Below are positions 31,329 through 40,905 of a stretch of 44,215 nt of DNA, piece after piece. A program made the translations under genes and the position numbers. The notes beneath the pieces are model-generated. The model was not told the DNA's origin, did no database searches, and worked only from the letters and a program-made list of their open reading frames with translations. Numbering within the stretch: position 1 is the first letter of the stretch; each line of letters begins with the position of its first letter. Source of the stretch: CAZJHX01 sp964545715 (GTDB taxonomy: Bacteria > Myxococcota_A > UBA9042 > GCA-2863065); contig CAZJHX010000088.1 in the NCBI GenBank assembly GCA_964545715.1, positions 1-44,215 of the forward strand, read 5' to 3'.

Positions 31329-32966
31329 ATGAAAAACACACTCGCCATCGTATCAGTGATCGTCATGGGCTGCGGACCCGTCTCCACCCCCGGCGAAACC
31401 TTCCACGTAGACCCGGCAGCCAGTCCGGCCGAGCAGCCGGCGGACAACCCGATCGACGATCCGGTCGACAATCCCGTGGAGGATCCGGTCGACAATCCGA
31501 TAGAGGAGCCGGTCGACAATCCGATAGAGGAGCCGGTAGAGGAGCCGGTCGAGGAGCCGGTCGACAATCCGATCGAGGAGCCCGGCGAGCCCGCTCCGCT
31601 GGCGCATTGCGACATTGAGCAGGCCTGGTGGCACAGTGGCTTCGACGGCCAGTTCATCGGCACGCCGTCCATGCGGGTGTCGCAGAACAGCGGCCTGGTC
31701 TTTCGCTCCTCCGAGTTTGCGGGCGAGGTGCGCCGCATGTCCGATGGGGCCCAGCTTGGGCGTCCGTCCATGGTCTCGGCTTACGCGCTGGACAAGTCCT
31801 GGTCGCTATCGGCCATGGCGTGGCCCAACAAGAAGAAGATCGTCGTATTCGACGTGACGGACGCCAGCGAGATCATGGAGGTCGCGCTGCCGGAGACGCC
31901 CGTTGCCGAGGCCGACTGGCTGAACGATGCGACGGCCGCCCTGACTCCCGACGGCAGCACCGTGCTGGGCTTGACCTGCTTCCGCCAGATCGGCGGGGAC
32001 GCCAGCGCCGCCACAGTGTCCGCCTGGGACGTCGCCGACGGCGCCAAGCTGATGGAGACGGTGCTGGACGTCAGCTGTGGCAGTGTCGGCTGGTTGGAGC
32101 GCCCGTTCATGTATCCCACGCCGGACTCCAGCGGTGTGGTCCTGAACATCCCGGGCAGCAAGGATGTGTACTTCATCGACCTGGCCTCGGGCGCGACCAC
32201 CAGCATCGACGTGTTGAACGGGGACGGTCCCAAGGGCGCCAAAGAGGGTGAGCCCTCGTTCTCCATGAACCCGCCTGTCTTCATGATCGCCGTGAGCCCC
32301 AAGGGCGATCGCCTCGCGACCACAGACTACTCCGGCGCGGTGCGTCGCTTCACGCTCCCGTCGCTGGAGCCTGTCGGTGAGCCGGTCGAGGCCGGCTTTG
32401 CGACGGTGAACCTGTTCACGTACGGCCCCTCGGTCGAGAGCCCCGTGGCGTGGTCGGCCGACGGCGGGCTGCTGGCCTTTACCAACACCGACGGCGACCC
32501 CGTGCTGATGGACACCGAGACGGGCGAGATCGTCGCCACGCTGGAGCGGCCGGCAGCCGATGCCGACATGGGCAACGGCACGCACAACTTCGCGTCGGCG
32601 CTGCAGTTCGCGCCGGACGGGCAGACGCTGGTGGCGTCGCTGGAGGGAGGGGTCGCCGCGTGGCGTTGCAAGGACGCACCCGTCGCGCAGCCCACGCTCA
32701 ACCTCGAGGTGTCGCTGTCCGGTCCCACAACCATCACCGCGGGCACGCCGACCGACTTCTTTGCCGAGGCCACGGCCACCGACGGCCCCGTCGTCTACAC
32801 GCTGAACCTGGACGGTGAGCCGCTGACCTGGGCGGGCTCCATGTCCAGCAGCCTGAGCCTGCACACCAACGACGTCGGCGAGCACACGCTGACCGTGAGC
32901 GTGGACAACGGCGTGGATCAGGCGACCAGCAGCCAGCTCACAATATCGGTCGTTCCAAAGCCTTAA
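31329..32966 (+). CDS. Propeller-type lipoprotein with DNPIEEPV repeats
   Basis: A 545-residue predicted lipoprotein. The signal peptide ends in VIVMGC (Cys15). Residues 39-86 are twelve acidic tetrapeptides ([DE][DEN]P[VI]), a flexible stalk. Residues 95-450 look like a WD40/TolB beta-propeller: ALTPDGSTVLGLTC, MIAVSPKGDRLATTDYSG, AWSADGGLLAFTNTDG, QFAPDGQTLVASLEGG. The final 85 residues resemble an Ig/PKD-like domain (GEHTLTVSVDNGVDQ). ATG31329 has GGGAG upstream. It is the first of four plus-strand genes; a surface recognition or structural role is likely. No enzyme motif was found. Confidence 0.78.
   Translation: MKNTLAIVSVIVMGCGPVSTPGETFHVDPAASPAEQPADNPIDDPVDNPVEDPVDNPIEEPVDNPIEEPVEEPVEEPVDNPIEEPGEPAPLAHCDIEQAWWHSGFDGQFIGTPSMRVSQNSGLVFRSSEFAGEVRRMSDGAQLGRPSMVSAYALDKSWSLSAMAWPNKKKIVVFDVTDASEIMEVALPETPVAEADWLNDATAALTPDGSTVLGLTCFRQIGGDASAATVSAWDVADGAKLMETVLDVSCGSVGWLERPFMYPTPDSSGVVLNIPGSKDVYFIDLASGATTSIDVLNGDGPKGAKEGEPSFSMNPPVFMIAVSPKGDRLATTDYSGAVRRFTLPSLEPVGEPVEAGFATVNLFTYGPSVESPVAWSADGGLLAFTNTDGDPVLMDTETGEIVATLERPAADADMGNGTHNFASALQFAPDGQTLVASLEGGVAAWRCKDAPVAQPTLNLEVSLSGPTTITAGTPTDFFAEATATDGPVVYTLNLDGEPLTWAGSMSSSLSLHTNDVGEHTLTVSVDNGVDQATSSQLTISVVPKP
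31443..31586 (+). repeat. 12-bp in-frame tandem repeat, 12 units
   Basis: Twelve units of 12 bp within the lipoprotein gene, mostly alternating gacaatccgata- and gaggagccggtc-like units. They encode a Pro-containing acidic stalk. All frames stay open here, which produces spurious antisense reading frames. Confidence 0.9.
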
Positions 32967-33005
32967 CTCCTTGACTTTTCATGGGGTTGTTGGCATCTCA
33001 CCCGC

Positions 33006-33953
33006 ATGCGCAACCCCATGATTCTGTCGGTCGCTCTCAGCGCGACGATCGTCTTCGGCTGTGCCGGCGACACCACCACCAGCAACGTGTGTCAGCAGGC
33101 TGCCGACTATGCCGCGTCCTGCGCGAGTACTGACAGCGCTACGGTCACAAGCTGCAACGAGGCTGAGGCGTCACAGGTCCTGGCGACCCCGTGCGACAAC
33201 CTGACCCCGCAGTGGGACTCCACCAAAACGGACTTCTGGGGTACCGGCAACCCGCTGTGCCTGCTGGTCGCGGGTGCGCGCGGAGTGCGTGAAGGCGGGC
33301 TGTGCTGCTTCGACCACAACTGCGAGGCTGACGGCAACGTCTGCCTGGACTACCGCTGCCGGCCGCTCAGCGACGCCGGCGGGGTCTGCTATCGCAACGG
33401 CCACTGCACGGGCGACCTGCTGTGCTTGACCGGCGACAAATGCGGCGACGCGATCCTCGAGGGCGCGACGTGCGGTAAGGACTCTGAGTGCGCCGGCAAC
33501 CTCACCTGCATCGCCGAGCTGTGCGCGCCACGCAGCCCGGTCGGGGGCGCTTGTGATGCCGACTCCGACGTCGACTGTGAGCTGGGTCTGCAATGCGAAG
33601 AGCAGGTCTGCGCCGCCAAAGCCGGTGACGGCGGCGAGTGCACCGAGAACAAGGACTGCGACGGCTTTCTGGCGTGCGTGGGCGGCCGCTGCGCCGAAGA
33701 GGGCAAGGTGGGCGCTGTGTGCGACGCCGGCGATACGACCGACTGCGAGGTCGGGCTGTACTGCATCAAGACCGTCTGCTCCGCGCAGCCGGGACCCGGC
33801 GACGTCTGCGAGCGCGAGCCGCATTATATGTGCGGCGACGGGATGACCTGTTGGGAGGGCACCTGCGAGGCGCGTCACCCGGCGGGCGGCGCGTGCGAGA
33901 CGATGTTCGACTGCGCCAAGGGCTTCTGCGTCCACGAGGTGTGCGAGGACTAG
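33006..33953 (+). CDS. Cys-rich lipoprotein with repeated EGF-like modules
   Basis: A 315-residue predicted lipoprotein. The signal peptide ends in IVFGC (Cys19). The mature protein has at least six short modules of the form GxxCxxxxDCxxGLxCxxxxC (for example GGECTENKDCDGFLACVGGRC and GAVCDAGDTTDCEVGLYC, shown as patterns). Such Cys-rich disulfide modules are common in myxobacterial extracellular proteins. It follows the propeller lipoprotein by 39 bp, with no convincing Shine-Dalgarno site. Function unknown; probably surface-exposed. Confidence 0.8.
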   Translation: MRNPMILSVALSATIVFGCAGDTTTSNVCQQAADYAASCASTDSATVTSCNEAEASQVLATPCDNLTPQWDSTKTDFWGTGNPLCLLVAGARGVREGGLCCFDHNCEADGNVCLDYRCRPLSDAGGVCYRNGHCTGDLLCLTGDKCGDAILEGATCGKDSECAGNLTCIAELCAPRSPVGGACDADSDVDCELGLQCEEQVCAAKAGDGGECTENKDCDGFLACVGGRCAEEGKVGAVCDAGDTTDCEVGLYCIKTVCSAQPGPGDVCEREPHYMCGDGMTCWEGTCEARHPAGGACETMFDCAKGFCVHEVCED

Positions 33954-33979
33954 GTCACTTAGCCCTCTCCCTTCTTGCT

Positions 33980-36892
33980 GTGAGCCTGGACCGCATCAGA
34001 CCCGTCTTTGACGCGCTGCATGAGGAGGCACCCGGGGCCATCTGGTCGCGCGGCGTGTCCCTGTCGCGCTCGGCCAACGTGCATCAACAGTCGGACGACG
34101 GCGAGGAGATCGTGCTGACGGTCACGTCGCCGATCGCGGTGCTGGGTCGGACGGTGCGCATCTTTACCGAGGACGAGGACTGGATGTGCGACTGCACGCC
34201 GCGCGAGGAGATCTGCGAGCACATCGTGGTGGGGCTCATCGCGCTGAAGCGGGCGGCCGAGTCGGGCGGTGACCTGAGTGAGTCGTCTGACGAATACGGC
34301 ACCATCGGTTATCGGCTGGTGCGGGCCAAGGGTGGGCTGCGGCTGAACCGAGTCGTTATCGCGGGCGGTGAGGAGACGCCGCTGCGCGGGACCGTGGCCG
34401 CGGCCGCGATGAAGTCCGGCGACGGGCCGCGCGTGGTCGGCAGCCCGCTGGACCTGGAGGTGGAGCGCGTCGTGGGCTACCACCAGCTGGGCTGGATTCC
34501 CGCACCGCAGATGATCGCGCTGATGAAGACACTGCGTGAGGCGCCCGTGACGCTGGACGGCGAGCCGATCACGATGTCTACGCGGCAGGTGGGCCTGCGG
34601 GTGCGGGTGACCAAGCGAGACGACGGCTACGAAGTGCGAGCCGAGCATGACCCGTGCATCACCCAGCTGCTGAACAACGGGGTGGCGGTGTGCGGCGATG
34701 TGCTGCGCCCGATCGGCAACAGCGGGCTCACCGGCCGCGAGCTGGAGGAGCTGCGCAACGGCAAGCTGTACCGCGGGGCGGAGGTGTCTCGGCTCATCGG
34801 TGAGGTGCTGCCGTCGCTGCGTCAGCGCATCGAGGTCGTGGAGGACGGCGCCGGGCTGCCCAAAGCGACGCGCATTCCACCGCGGCTGGTGGTGCAGACC
34901 AGCCGGCAGGGTCACGAGCTGATCGTGATGCCCATCCTGGTGTACGGCGATCCGCCCATCGCCCGCGTGGACGGCGACAGGCTGACGCTGCTGGGCGACA
35001 AGCGCCAGGTCCCGGTGCGCGACACGGCGGAAGAGGCGCGCCTGAAGGGTCGGGTACGTCGCGGTCTGGACGTGGTCGTTGGGCACAAAGAGCGCTTCGA
35101 CTCCGAGGACGCCGTGGCCTTTGCGCAGCGCCTGCGTCGCTGGAGAGGAGATGTGGAGGGTCTGGGGCTGGACGACTTCTACCTGGCGCCGCCGCTGGAT
35201 GTGGACGTGGACCCGTCGCGCTCCGGTTTCGATGTGCGCTTCAACTCGCCGGGACATGGCCAGGCGGATGCGGCCGGCGTCATGTCGGCCTGGCAGGCGG
35301 GCGCGTCCCTGGTGCCGCTGTCGACGGGTGGGTGGGCGCCGCTGCCGGTGGATTGGCTGGCACGCTATGGCCGTCCGATCGCCGATCTGCTGGCCGCACG
35401 AGATGAGCGCGGCGAGCTTCCCGCCTGCATGGTCCCGGACCTGGGGCGCCTCTGCGACGACCTGGACGAGCCCCCGCCGGCGGAGCTTGCGGGCCTGCGG
35501 GCGCTGATCGAGGGCTATGACGGCATCCCGCGCGCACCGGCGCCGGCCGATCTGCGGGCCACCTTGCGCGACTATCAGCAGCACGGCGTCGATTGGCTGG
35601 TCTTTCTGCGAGAGGCCGGTCTGGGCGCGATGCTGGCGGACGACATGGGGCTGGGCAAGACGCTGCAGGCCCTGTGCGCGATCACCGGGCGGACGCTGGT
35701 GGTGGCGCCGACCAGCGTGCTGCACAATTGGGCGGCGGAGATCGAGCGCTTCCGGCCGGACCTCACGCACAGCATCTACCACGGCCCCAAGCGTGCGCTC
35801 GATCCCAACGCGCAGGTGACGCTGACCACGTACGCGATCATGCGCCTGGACATCGACAAGCTCAGCGCGGTCGGCTGGGACAGCGTGGTGCTGGACGAGG
35901 CCCAGGCGATCAAAAACCCCGACAGCCAGGTGGCCCGCGCGGCCTACCGCCTCAAGGCCGGCTTCCGGGTCACGATGACGGGTACCCCGGTGGAGAACCG
36001 TCTGGACGAGCTGTGGAGTCAGCTGAACTTCACCCACCGTGGCCTGCTGGGTGGACGCAAGGACTTTCAGGAGCGGTACGCGCGCCCGATCGCGGACGGC
36101 GAGCCCGGTGTCGCGGCCCGCCTGCGCCAGCGGATCCGACCGTTTGTGCTGCGCCGCCTCAAGCGGGAGGTCGCTACCGAGCTTCCGGCCCGTACGGACC
36201 TGGTGCTGCGCTGCGTGTTGGAGCCGCCGGAGCGGCAGGTCTACGAGGCCATCGCAGCCGCGACCCGCGAAGAGGTGGTCAAGAAGCTGGGCGCGGGCAC
36301 CAGCGTGCTGCAGGCCCTGGAGGCGCTGCTGCGACTGCGCCAGGCGTCATGCCATACGGGGCTTGTCCCGGGGCGTGAGGCCGAGACGTCATCCAAGGTA
36401 CAGCTGCTGATGTCGGCCCTGGACACGGCGGTCAGTGAGGGCCACAAGGCGCTGGTCTTCTCGCAGTGGACGTCGATGCTGGATCGCATCGAGCCGCATC
36501 TGGATACGGCCCAGGTCCCGTTCATCCGGCTGGACGGCAGCACGCGCGATCGGGGCGCGGTGGTCAACACCTTTCAGAGCGCGGACGGCCCGCCGGTGAT
36601 GCTGTTGTCCCTGAAGGCGGGCGGCACGGGCCTCAACCTGACGGCCGCGGACCACGTCTTTCTGGTCGACCCTTGGTGGAACCCGGCGGTGGAGGATCAG
36701 GCCGCGGATCGCGCCCACCGCATCGGGCAGGATCGCCCGGTCTTTGTCCACCGCCTGGTCGCCGCCGATACGGTCGAGGAGCGCATCCTGGCGCTGCAGG
36801 ATCGCAAGCGTGCGCTGGCGGAAGCGGCACTTGGAGAGGGCGCGCAGGCGGGCGGCCTCACCCGCGACGATCTCCTGACGCTGCTGGCGTAG
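33980..36892 (+). CDS. SNF2-family ATPase with SWIM zinc finger
   Basis: A 970-residue protein. A SWIM zinc finger lies near residues 67-84 (CDCTPREEICEHIV, the CxCxnCxH pattern). A long middle region follows, then the SNF2 ATPase: LADDMGLGKTLQAL near 552-565, VVAPTSVLHNW, VLDEAQAIKN near 636, MTGTPVENRLDELWS and the C-terminal half with LVFSQWTSML, LLSLKAGGTGLNLT and RAHRIGQ near 911. Bacterial SWIM-SNF2 proteins (HepA/RapA-like group) remodel protein-DNA or RNA polymerase complexes; the specific role is unknown. GTG33980 lies 26 bp after the previous stop. No RBS is obvious. Confidence 0.92.
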   Translation: MSLDRIRPVFDALHEEAPGAIWSRGVSLSRSANVHQQSDDGEEIVLTVTSPIAVLGRTVRIFTEDEDWMCDCTPREEICEHIVVGLIALKRAAESGGDLSESSDEYGTIGYRLVRAKGGLRLNRVVIAGGEETPLRGTVAAAAMKSGDGPRVVGSPLDLEVERVVGYHQLGWIPAPQMIALMKTLREAPVTLDGEPITMSTRQVGLRVRVTKRDDGYEVRAEHDPCITQLLNNGVAVCGDVLRPIGNSGLTGRELEELRNGKLYRGAEVSRLIGEVLPSLRQRIEVVEDGAGLPKATRIPPRLVVQTSRQGHELIVMPILVYGDPPIARVDGDRLTLLGDKRQVPVRDTAEEARLKGRVRRGLDVVVGHKERFDSEDAVAFAQRLRRWRGDVEGLGLDDFYLAPPLDVDVDPSRSGFDVRFNSPGHGQADAAGVMSAWQAGASLVPLSTGGWAPLPVDWLARYGRPIADLLAARDERGELPACMVPDLGRLCDDLDEPPPAELAGLRALIEGYDGIPRAPAPADLRATLRDYQQHGVDWLVFLREAGLGAMLADDMGLGKTLQALCAITGRTLVVAPTSVLHNWAAEIERFRPDLTHSIYHGPKRALDPNAQVTLTTYAIMRLDIDKLSAVGWDSVVLDEAQAIKNPDSQVARAAYRLKAGFRVTMTGTPVENRLDELWSQLNFTHRGLLGGRKDFQERYARPIADGEPGVAARLRQRIRPFVLRRLKREVATELPARTDLVLRCVLEPPERQVYEAIAAATREEVVKKLGAGTSVLQALEALLRLRQASCHTGLVPGREAETSSKVQLLMSALDTAVSEGHKALVFSQWTSMLDRIEPHLDTAQVPFIRLDGSTRDRGAVVNTFQSADGPPVMLLSLKAGGTGLNLTAADHVFLVDPWWNPAVEDQAADRAHRIGQDRPVFVHRLVAADTVEERILALQDRKRALAEAALGEGAQAGGLTRDDLLTLLA

Positions 36893-36968
36893 ATCTGAAA
36901 AGTGGGCTGCGGGTCGAGGACGCCGGCGGTATGCTCGCAGACATCAAAAAGACGGTTTGGGGGCAGCG

Positions 36969-39900
36969 ATGCGAGTCTGTTTCGCGTTGATCGTGGTGAC
37001 ATTCGTGGTCAGTGGGTGCGGTGGACCGGCCGGTGGTGGACGGGCCGGCAACGGCGGTACGAGCGGGACCGGCGACGAGACGGGCGGCACGGACGTGGAC
37101 ACCGGCACGGTGGACGTGACCGGGAGTGATACGTCCGGCGAAACGGACACGGGTACGGTCGGCACGGACGATACGGGAACGGCCGAGACCGACACGACCG
37201 GCACGGAGGACACGGGCACCGAGGACACGGGCACGGAGGACACGGGCACGGAGGACACGGGCACGGAGGACACGGGCACCGAGGACACGGGCACGGAGGA
37301 CACGGGCACCGAGGATACGGGCACCGAGGACACGGGCACTGAGGATACGGGTGAGCCACCGACGGGCGACGCGTGTGTTGGTGGCAGCGATTCCGCGATC
37401 TTGGAGACCCAGGACGTGAGCGCGGCGGCGCTGACGTGCGCGCTGGGGTGCATCGGCCAGGACGAGGGCTGCGTTGAGAAGTGCGTGTGGGAGAGCACCG
37501 GGCTGTCCACCGGGTGCGCGCAATGCGTCGGTGAGCTCGCCAACTGCGGCCTCAGCAACTGTGTCGCACAGTGTGCGGCGGATCCCGGTGCCGCGGACTG
37601 TCTGGCATGTCAGCAGGAGAGTGGGTGCTTCACGGCGTTTGAAGAGTGCGCCGGCGTGGTCGCGCCTGTGCCTGATCCGCCGGATCCCGTGGAGGGGTGT
37701 GCCGGCGTTGAGGACCAGTTCCTGCTGCTCGGGGGCAAGGTCACGCCCAAAGCGCTCACGTGCGCGATCAACTGCGTGGGCACGGACCCTGCGTGTGCGG
37801 CGGTGTGCATCGCCGACGAGACGGGGCTCTCGGACCCGTGCGCCTCGTGTTACAGCGAGCTGGCGGCGTGCATCTTCGGCGGCTGCCTGGCCCAGTGCTT
37901 CGCCGATCCGGGCTCAACGACGTGCTTGTCGTGCCAGGGCGGGGCGGGCTGCACAAGTGCTTTTGAGACCTGTGCCACGGTCGAATACGAGCCGCCGCCG
38001 CCGTTGGGAGGCTGCGAGCCGTTTTGTCAGCCGGGCTGGGAGTGCGGGCCGGATGGGTGCGGCGGGACCTGCGGGACCGGGTGCTTCGGCGGCGAGGTGT
38101 GCAACAACGCAAAACACACGTGCGAGGACAACGGCGGCTGCGAGCCGTTCTGTCAGCCGGGCTGGGAGTGTGGGCCCGACGGCTGTGGCGGCGTCTGCGG
38201 GCCCGGTTGCGGGTTCGGTGAGCTGTGCAACAACGCCAAGCATTCGTGCGACACCTTCGATCCGCCCCCGGACCTGTCGCCGTTTGGCGGCGAGTGCCAG
38301 CGCGGCGGAGACTGCCAGCCGTTCGTCAACACCCCGTCCGGTTCTGTCGACAACCCGGCGTGGCCGGCATGTATGAACGCGAAATGCGAGACGGGGCAGT
38401 GTTTTGAGCCCGCGTGCACCAAGAGCTGCACGCTGACCAAGGACATCGTCGACGCCGAGGGCAACGTGGGACCCGATGGGATCGACGACCCCGACGCGCC
38501 GTTCGACGACTGCCAGGGAGCGGTCGACGGCTGGATGGGAGAGGACTACACGTGCATCGCGTTTGCGCCGCCGGGCCAGGGCATGCCGGTCAACTTCTGC
38601 GTGCCGGGCACCACGTTCAAGCCGTGCGCGAACAACAGCGACTGTCCCGGGACGGAGACCTGCCAGCTGCAGTACATTCTGGGGGCTTATTCGACGCGCT
38701 GCGCGGCGGCTCCAAAAGGCGCGGCCACGATCGGGGAGTTCTGCAACCGCAACCCCGACGAGGGCGACGTGACGTACTGCGAGACCAGGCTGTGCTTCGG
38801 CCCCGGGTGTACCGGCTTTTGCGAGAGCGACGAGGACTGCGGGACCAACGCCATGGTCTGTCTGCCGGACTTTGAGATCTTCGGCGACAGCAATCCCGAC
38901 ATCACGTTTCCGATCTGCTGGGGCAAGCCGTGCGACAGCAACGCGGATTGCCCGGGCGACGAGCACTTCTGCCGCATCAACTTCAACGGAGAGTATGACG
39001 AGGGCGCGGCATGGGAGCATTACTGCGCCAGCGCAGCGCCGGACGCGGCGGCTGTTGGCGAGGCGTGCGAGGATGACGCGACCGACGCGATACCCAAGCC
39101 ACCGTGCGCCGGACCCTGCCTCAACAACGGCACGTGCTCGGCGATCTGCCAGGCCGACAGCGATTGTGCGGCCGGCGGCGACAGCATGAAGTGCAACGCC
39201 AACGCGTCGGGCGTCGATTACAACAACGACGACGTTGATGACCAGTACCTGCCGCTGGGGCTGTGCGTGGACTTTCCGGGCACGCAGACCCCGTGCGGCG
39301 CCGACACCGACTGTGCCGGCTCGCCGACCCCCGAGGCGTGTGACTACTTCTCGTTCTTCCAGCCCGACGGCGCCATGGACGCAACGGGCATCTGCACCGA
39401 AACCAAGCCCGGCGAGGGCGATGTCGGGGACGCGTGCGGCGGCAGCTCCGGGGTTACGTGCAAGTCCGGGTTCTGTCTGGGCTCACAAGGCGACCAGCCC
39501 GGCTTCTGTACGGCGCTGTGTTCCAAGAAATCGGACTGCCCGGCCGGCCCTCAAACGCTGGGGCTGTTTGCCGGCACCTACAACATGTTCTGCTTTGCGT
39601 ATCTGTACTCAAACGGGCTTGACGTCACCACGCCGGAGGACACCGTGTACGTGCCGCTGTGCCGGCCGGTCGTGTCCGAGGTCTCGCCTTTGGACGACTG
39701 CTCGGCCGACCTCACCTGCACCGGCGCCGATCAGGCCTGCCAGGCCATCGCGATCGCGGTCGGGGCGACCGGCCCCACAAGCGTGGAGTACCTGTGCTTC
39801 GGTGCTGGCTTCAACGACGCGCTTGGCGACTTCAAGCTGTCCACGGCCGACCTCGGTGACGCGTGCGATATCACGTTCGAGTCCTCCAGCCCCAGTCAGC

Positions 39901-40079
39901 ATTGCAAGTCGAATTACTGCCTGCCCGGCGCGGGAGACGACAAGGGTTACTGCAGCAAGCTGTGCGCGACGGACGAAGACTGCAGTGAGCCGAACATGAA
40001 GTGCGAGGACCTGGTGCTGATCGATCGAAAGGGGACGGCCCAGGACGTGACAACCCAGGTGTGCAAGAAGGACGACTAA
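36969..40079 (+). CDS. Large Cys-rich lipoprotein with TEDTG stalk
   Basis: A 1036-residue predicted lipoprotein. The signal peptide ends in VVSGC (Cys17). A Gly/Thr/Asp-rich stalk follows, including ten TEDTG pentapeptides (79-128). Residues 134-330 are two copies of an about 95-residue Cys-rich module (LTCALGCIG... and LTCAINCVG...). Then come two copies of an about 38-residue module (GCEPFCQPGWECGPDGCGG, ending CNNAKHTC or CNNAKHSC). The rest is a long series of Cys-rich segments (DCPGTETCQ, DEDCGTNAMVC, SDCPAGPQ). Disulfide-rich modules on a flexible stalk suggest a surface adhesin-like or matrix protein, which is inference. ATG36969 has GGGG seven bases upstream. The stop overlaps prmA by four bases. 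Confidence 0.82.
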   Translation: MRVCFALIVVTFVVSGCGGPAGGGRAGNGGTSGTGDETGGTDVDTGTVDVTGSDTSGETDTGTVGTDDTGTAETDTTGTEDTGTEDTGTEDTGTEDTGTEDTGTEDTGTEDTGTEDTGTEDTGTEDTGEPPTGDACVGGSDSAILETQDVSAAALTCALGCIGQDEGCVEKCVWESTGLSTGCAQCVGELANCGLSNCVAQCAADPGAADCLACQQESGCFTAFEECAGVVAPVPDPPDPVEGCAGVEDQFLLLGGKVTPKALTCAINCVGTDPACAAVCIADETGLSDPCASCYSELAACIFGGCLAQCFADPGSTTCLSCQGGAGCTSAFETCATVEYEPPPPLGGCEPFCQPGWECGPDGCGGTCGTGCFGGEVCNNAKHTCEDNGGCEPFCQPGWECGPDGCGGVCGPGCGFGELCNNAKHSCDTFDPPPDLSPFGGECQRGGDCQPFVNTPSGSVDNPAWPACMNAKCETGQCFEPACTKSCTLTKDIVDAEGNVGPDGIDDPDAPFDDCQGAVDGWMGEDYTCIAFAPPGQGMPVNFCVPGTTFKPCANNSDCPGTETCQLQYILGAYSTRCAAAPKGAATIGEFCNRNPDEGDVTYCETRLCFGPGCTGFCESDEDCGTNAMVCLPDFEIFGDSNPDITFPICWGKPCDSNADCPGDEHFCRINFNGEYDEGAAWEHYCASAAPDAAAVGEACEDDATDAIPKPPCAGPCLNNGTCSAICQADSDCAAGGDSMKCNANASGVDYNNDDVDDQYLPLGLCVDFPGTQTPCGADTDCAGSPTPEACDYFSFFQPDGAMDATGICTETKPGEGDVGDACGGSSGVTCKSGFCLGSQGDQPGFCTALCSKKSDCPAGPQTLGLFAGTYNMFCFAYLYSNGLDVTTPEDTVYVPLCRPVVSEVSPLDDCSADLTCTGADQACQAIAIAVGATGPTSVEYLCFGAGFNDALGDFKLSTADLGDACDITFESSSPSQHCKSNYCLPGAGDDKGYCSKLCATDEDCSEPNMKCEDLVLIDRKGTAQDVTTQVCKKDD
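37203..37352 (+). repeat. 15-bp in-frame tandem repeat, 10 units
   Basis: Ten units of ac[g/c/t]-gag-ga[c/t]-acg-gg[c/t] encode TEDTG. Differences are almost all at third positions, so the protein sequence is kept while DNA identity varies slightly. Confidence 0.95.
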
Positions 40080-40882
40080 GCCGGGGTCAGGCGCAGGCCC
40101 AGCCAGCCGTCGCGCTCCAAGCGCTGCTCCACGGTGAAATCGGGGTATGCGACGCCGAAGGCGGCCTCTTCCGAGACCAGCAGGCCGCTGACGATGAGGG
40201 TGCCTGAGCACGCGTGTCGGATGTCGGGCGCAAGCTGGGTGAGCACGCCCAGAAACATGTTGGCGACCACGATCTCGAAGCGGCCCTGATCGGCGGTGAG
40301 GGGCTCGCTGGTCCAGCGGGTGCGGTCGGCCACGCCGTTGAGGGCGGCGTTGGCCCGGGCCTGAGCAACGGCGGCGGGATCGATCTCGATGCCGAGCACC
40401 TCGGCGCCCAGCTGCGCGGCGGCGATGCCCAGGATGCCGCTGCCGCAGCCGAGATCCAGCACCCTATCGCCCGGGTGCAGGGCGGTCTCCAGCAGGGTCA
40501 TGCTCAGGCGCGTGGTCGCGTGGGTGCCGGTGCCGAACGAGAGACCGGGCTCCAGGACCAGGCAGTGGGGGACGCCGGGCGGGTCGGCCTCCCAGGGCGG
40601 TCGCACCCAGATGTCGGAGGTGATCGGGGCCGCGGTGACCAGCGCGCGGAAGCCGTCCACCCAGTCGGTGTCGCCCCGGCGGCTGCGGACGGCCACGTTG
40701 TGCGCGCCCAGGTTGAAGAGCCAGGTGCCCAGGGCGTCGATGAAGGCGGCGTCGGGCCGGGACTCAAAGGTGCACTTGAGGCCGTCTGTATGCGCGACTT
40801 CGCACCCGGTTCGGGCGCGGATCAGCTCGTCGACCGCGTCCGCGAGCAGCGGGTCCAGGCGCAGATGAAGCTGCCAAGTCAC
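40076..40882 (-). CDS. prmA: Ribosomal protein L11 methyltransferase (PrmA)
   Basis: A 268-residue protein-lysine methyltransferase that modifies ribosomal protein L11. Family landmarks are complete: LEPGLSFGTGTHATTRL, VLDLGCGSGILGIAAAQLGA, GIEIDPAAVAQARANAALNGV and VVANMFLGVL (the NP/NA motif region reads VANM). The N-terminal substrate domain is present. Start GTG40882 gives MTWQLHLRLDP. It is divergent from the hydrolase gene with only 23 bp between starts, so its promoter must lie inside that gene or in this gap. Confidence 0.93.
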   Translation of the reverse strand: MTWQLHLRLDPLLADAVDELIRARTGCEVAHTDGLKCTFESRPDAAFIDALGTWLFNLGAHNVAVRSRRGDTDWVDGFRALVTAAPITSDIWVRPPWEADPPGVPHCLVLEPGLSFGTGTHATTRLSMTLLETALHPGDRVLDLGCGSGILGIAAAQLGAEVLGIEIDPAAVAQARANAALNGVADRTRWTSEPLTADQGRFEIVVANMFLGVLTQLAPDIRHACSGTLIVSGLLVSEEAAFGVAYPDFTVEQRLERDGWLGLRLTPA

Positions 40883-40905
40883 GGCGCACAGCGTACCATC
40901 GGTGC

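Noticed and set aside
32991..33006. TGGCATCTCACCCGCA as a sigma-54 promoter for the Cys-rich lipoprotein
   Set aside because: The -12 side reads CCGCA instead of TTGCA and ends at the start codon, so a transcript would begin inside the gene.
33959..36037. Long minus-strand reading frame opposite the SNF2 gene
   Set aside because: His/Arg/Gln-rich product with no motif; it is the antisense shadow of a GC-rich gene with clear SNF2 motifs.
37203..37352. Repeat array as a possible CRISPR
   Set aside because: Fifteen-base units without spacers, in frame within a lipoprotein gene; a coding tandem repeat.
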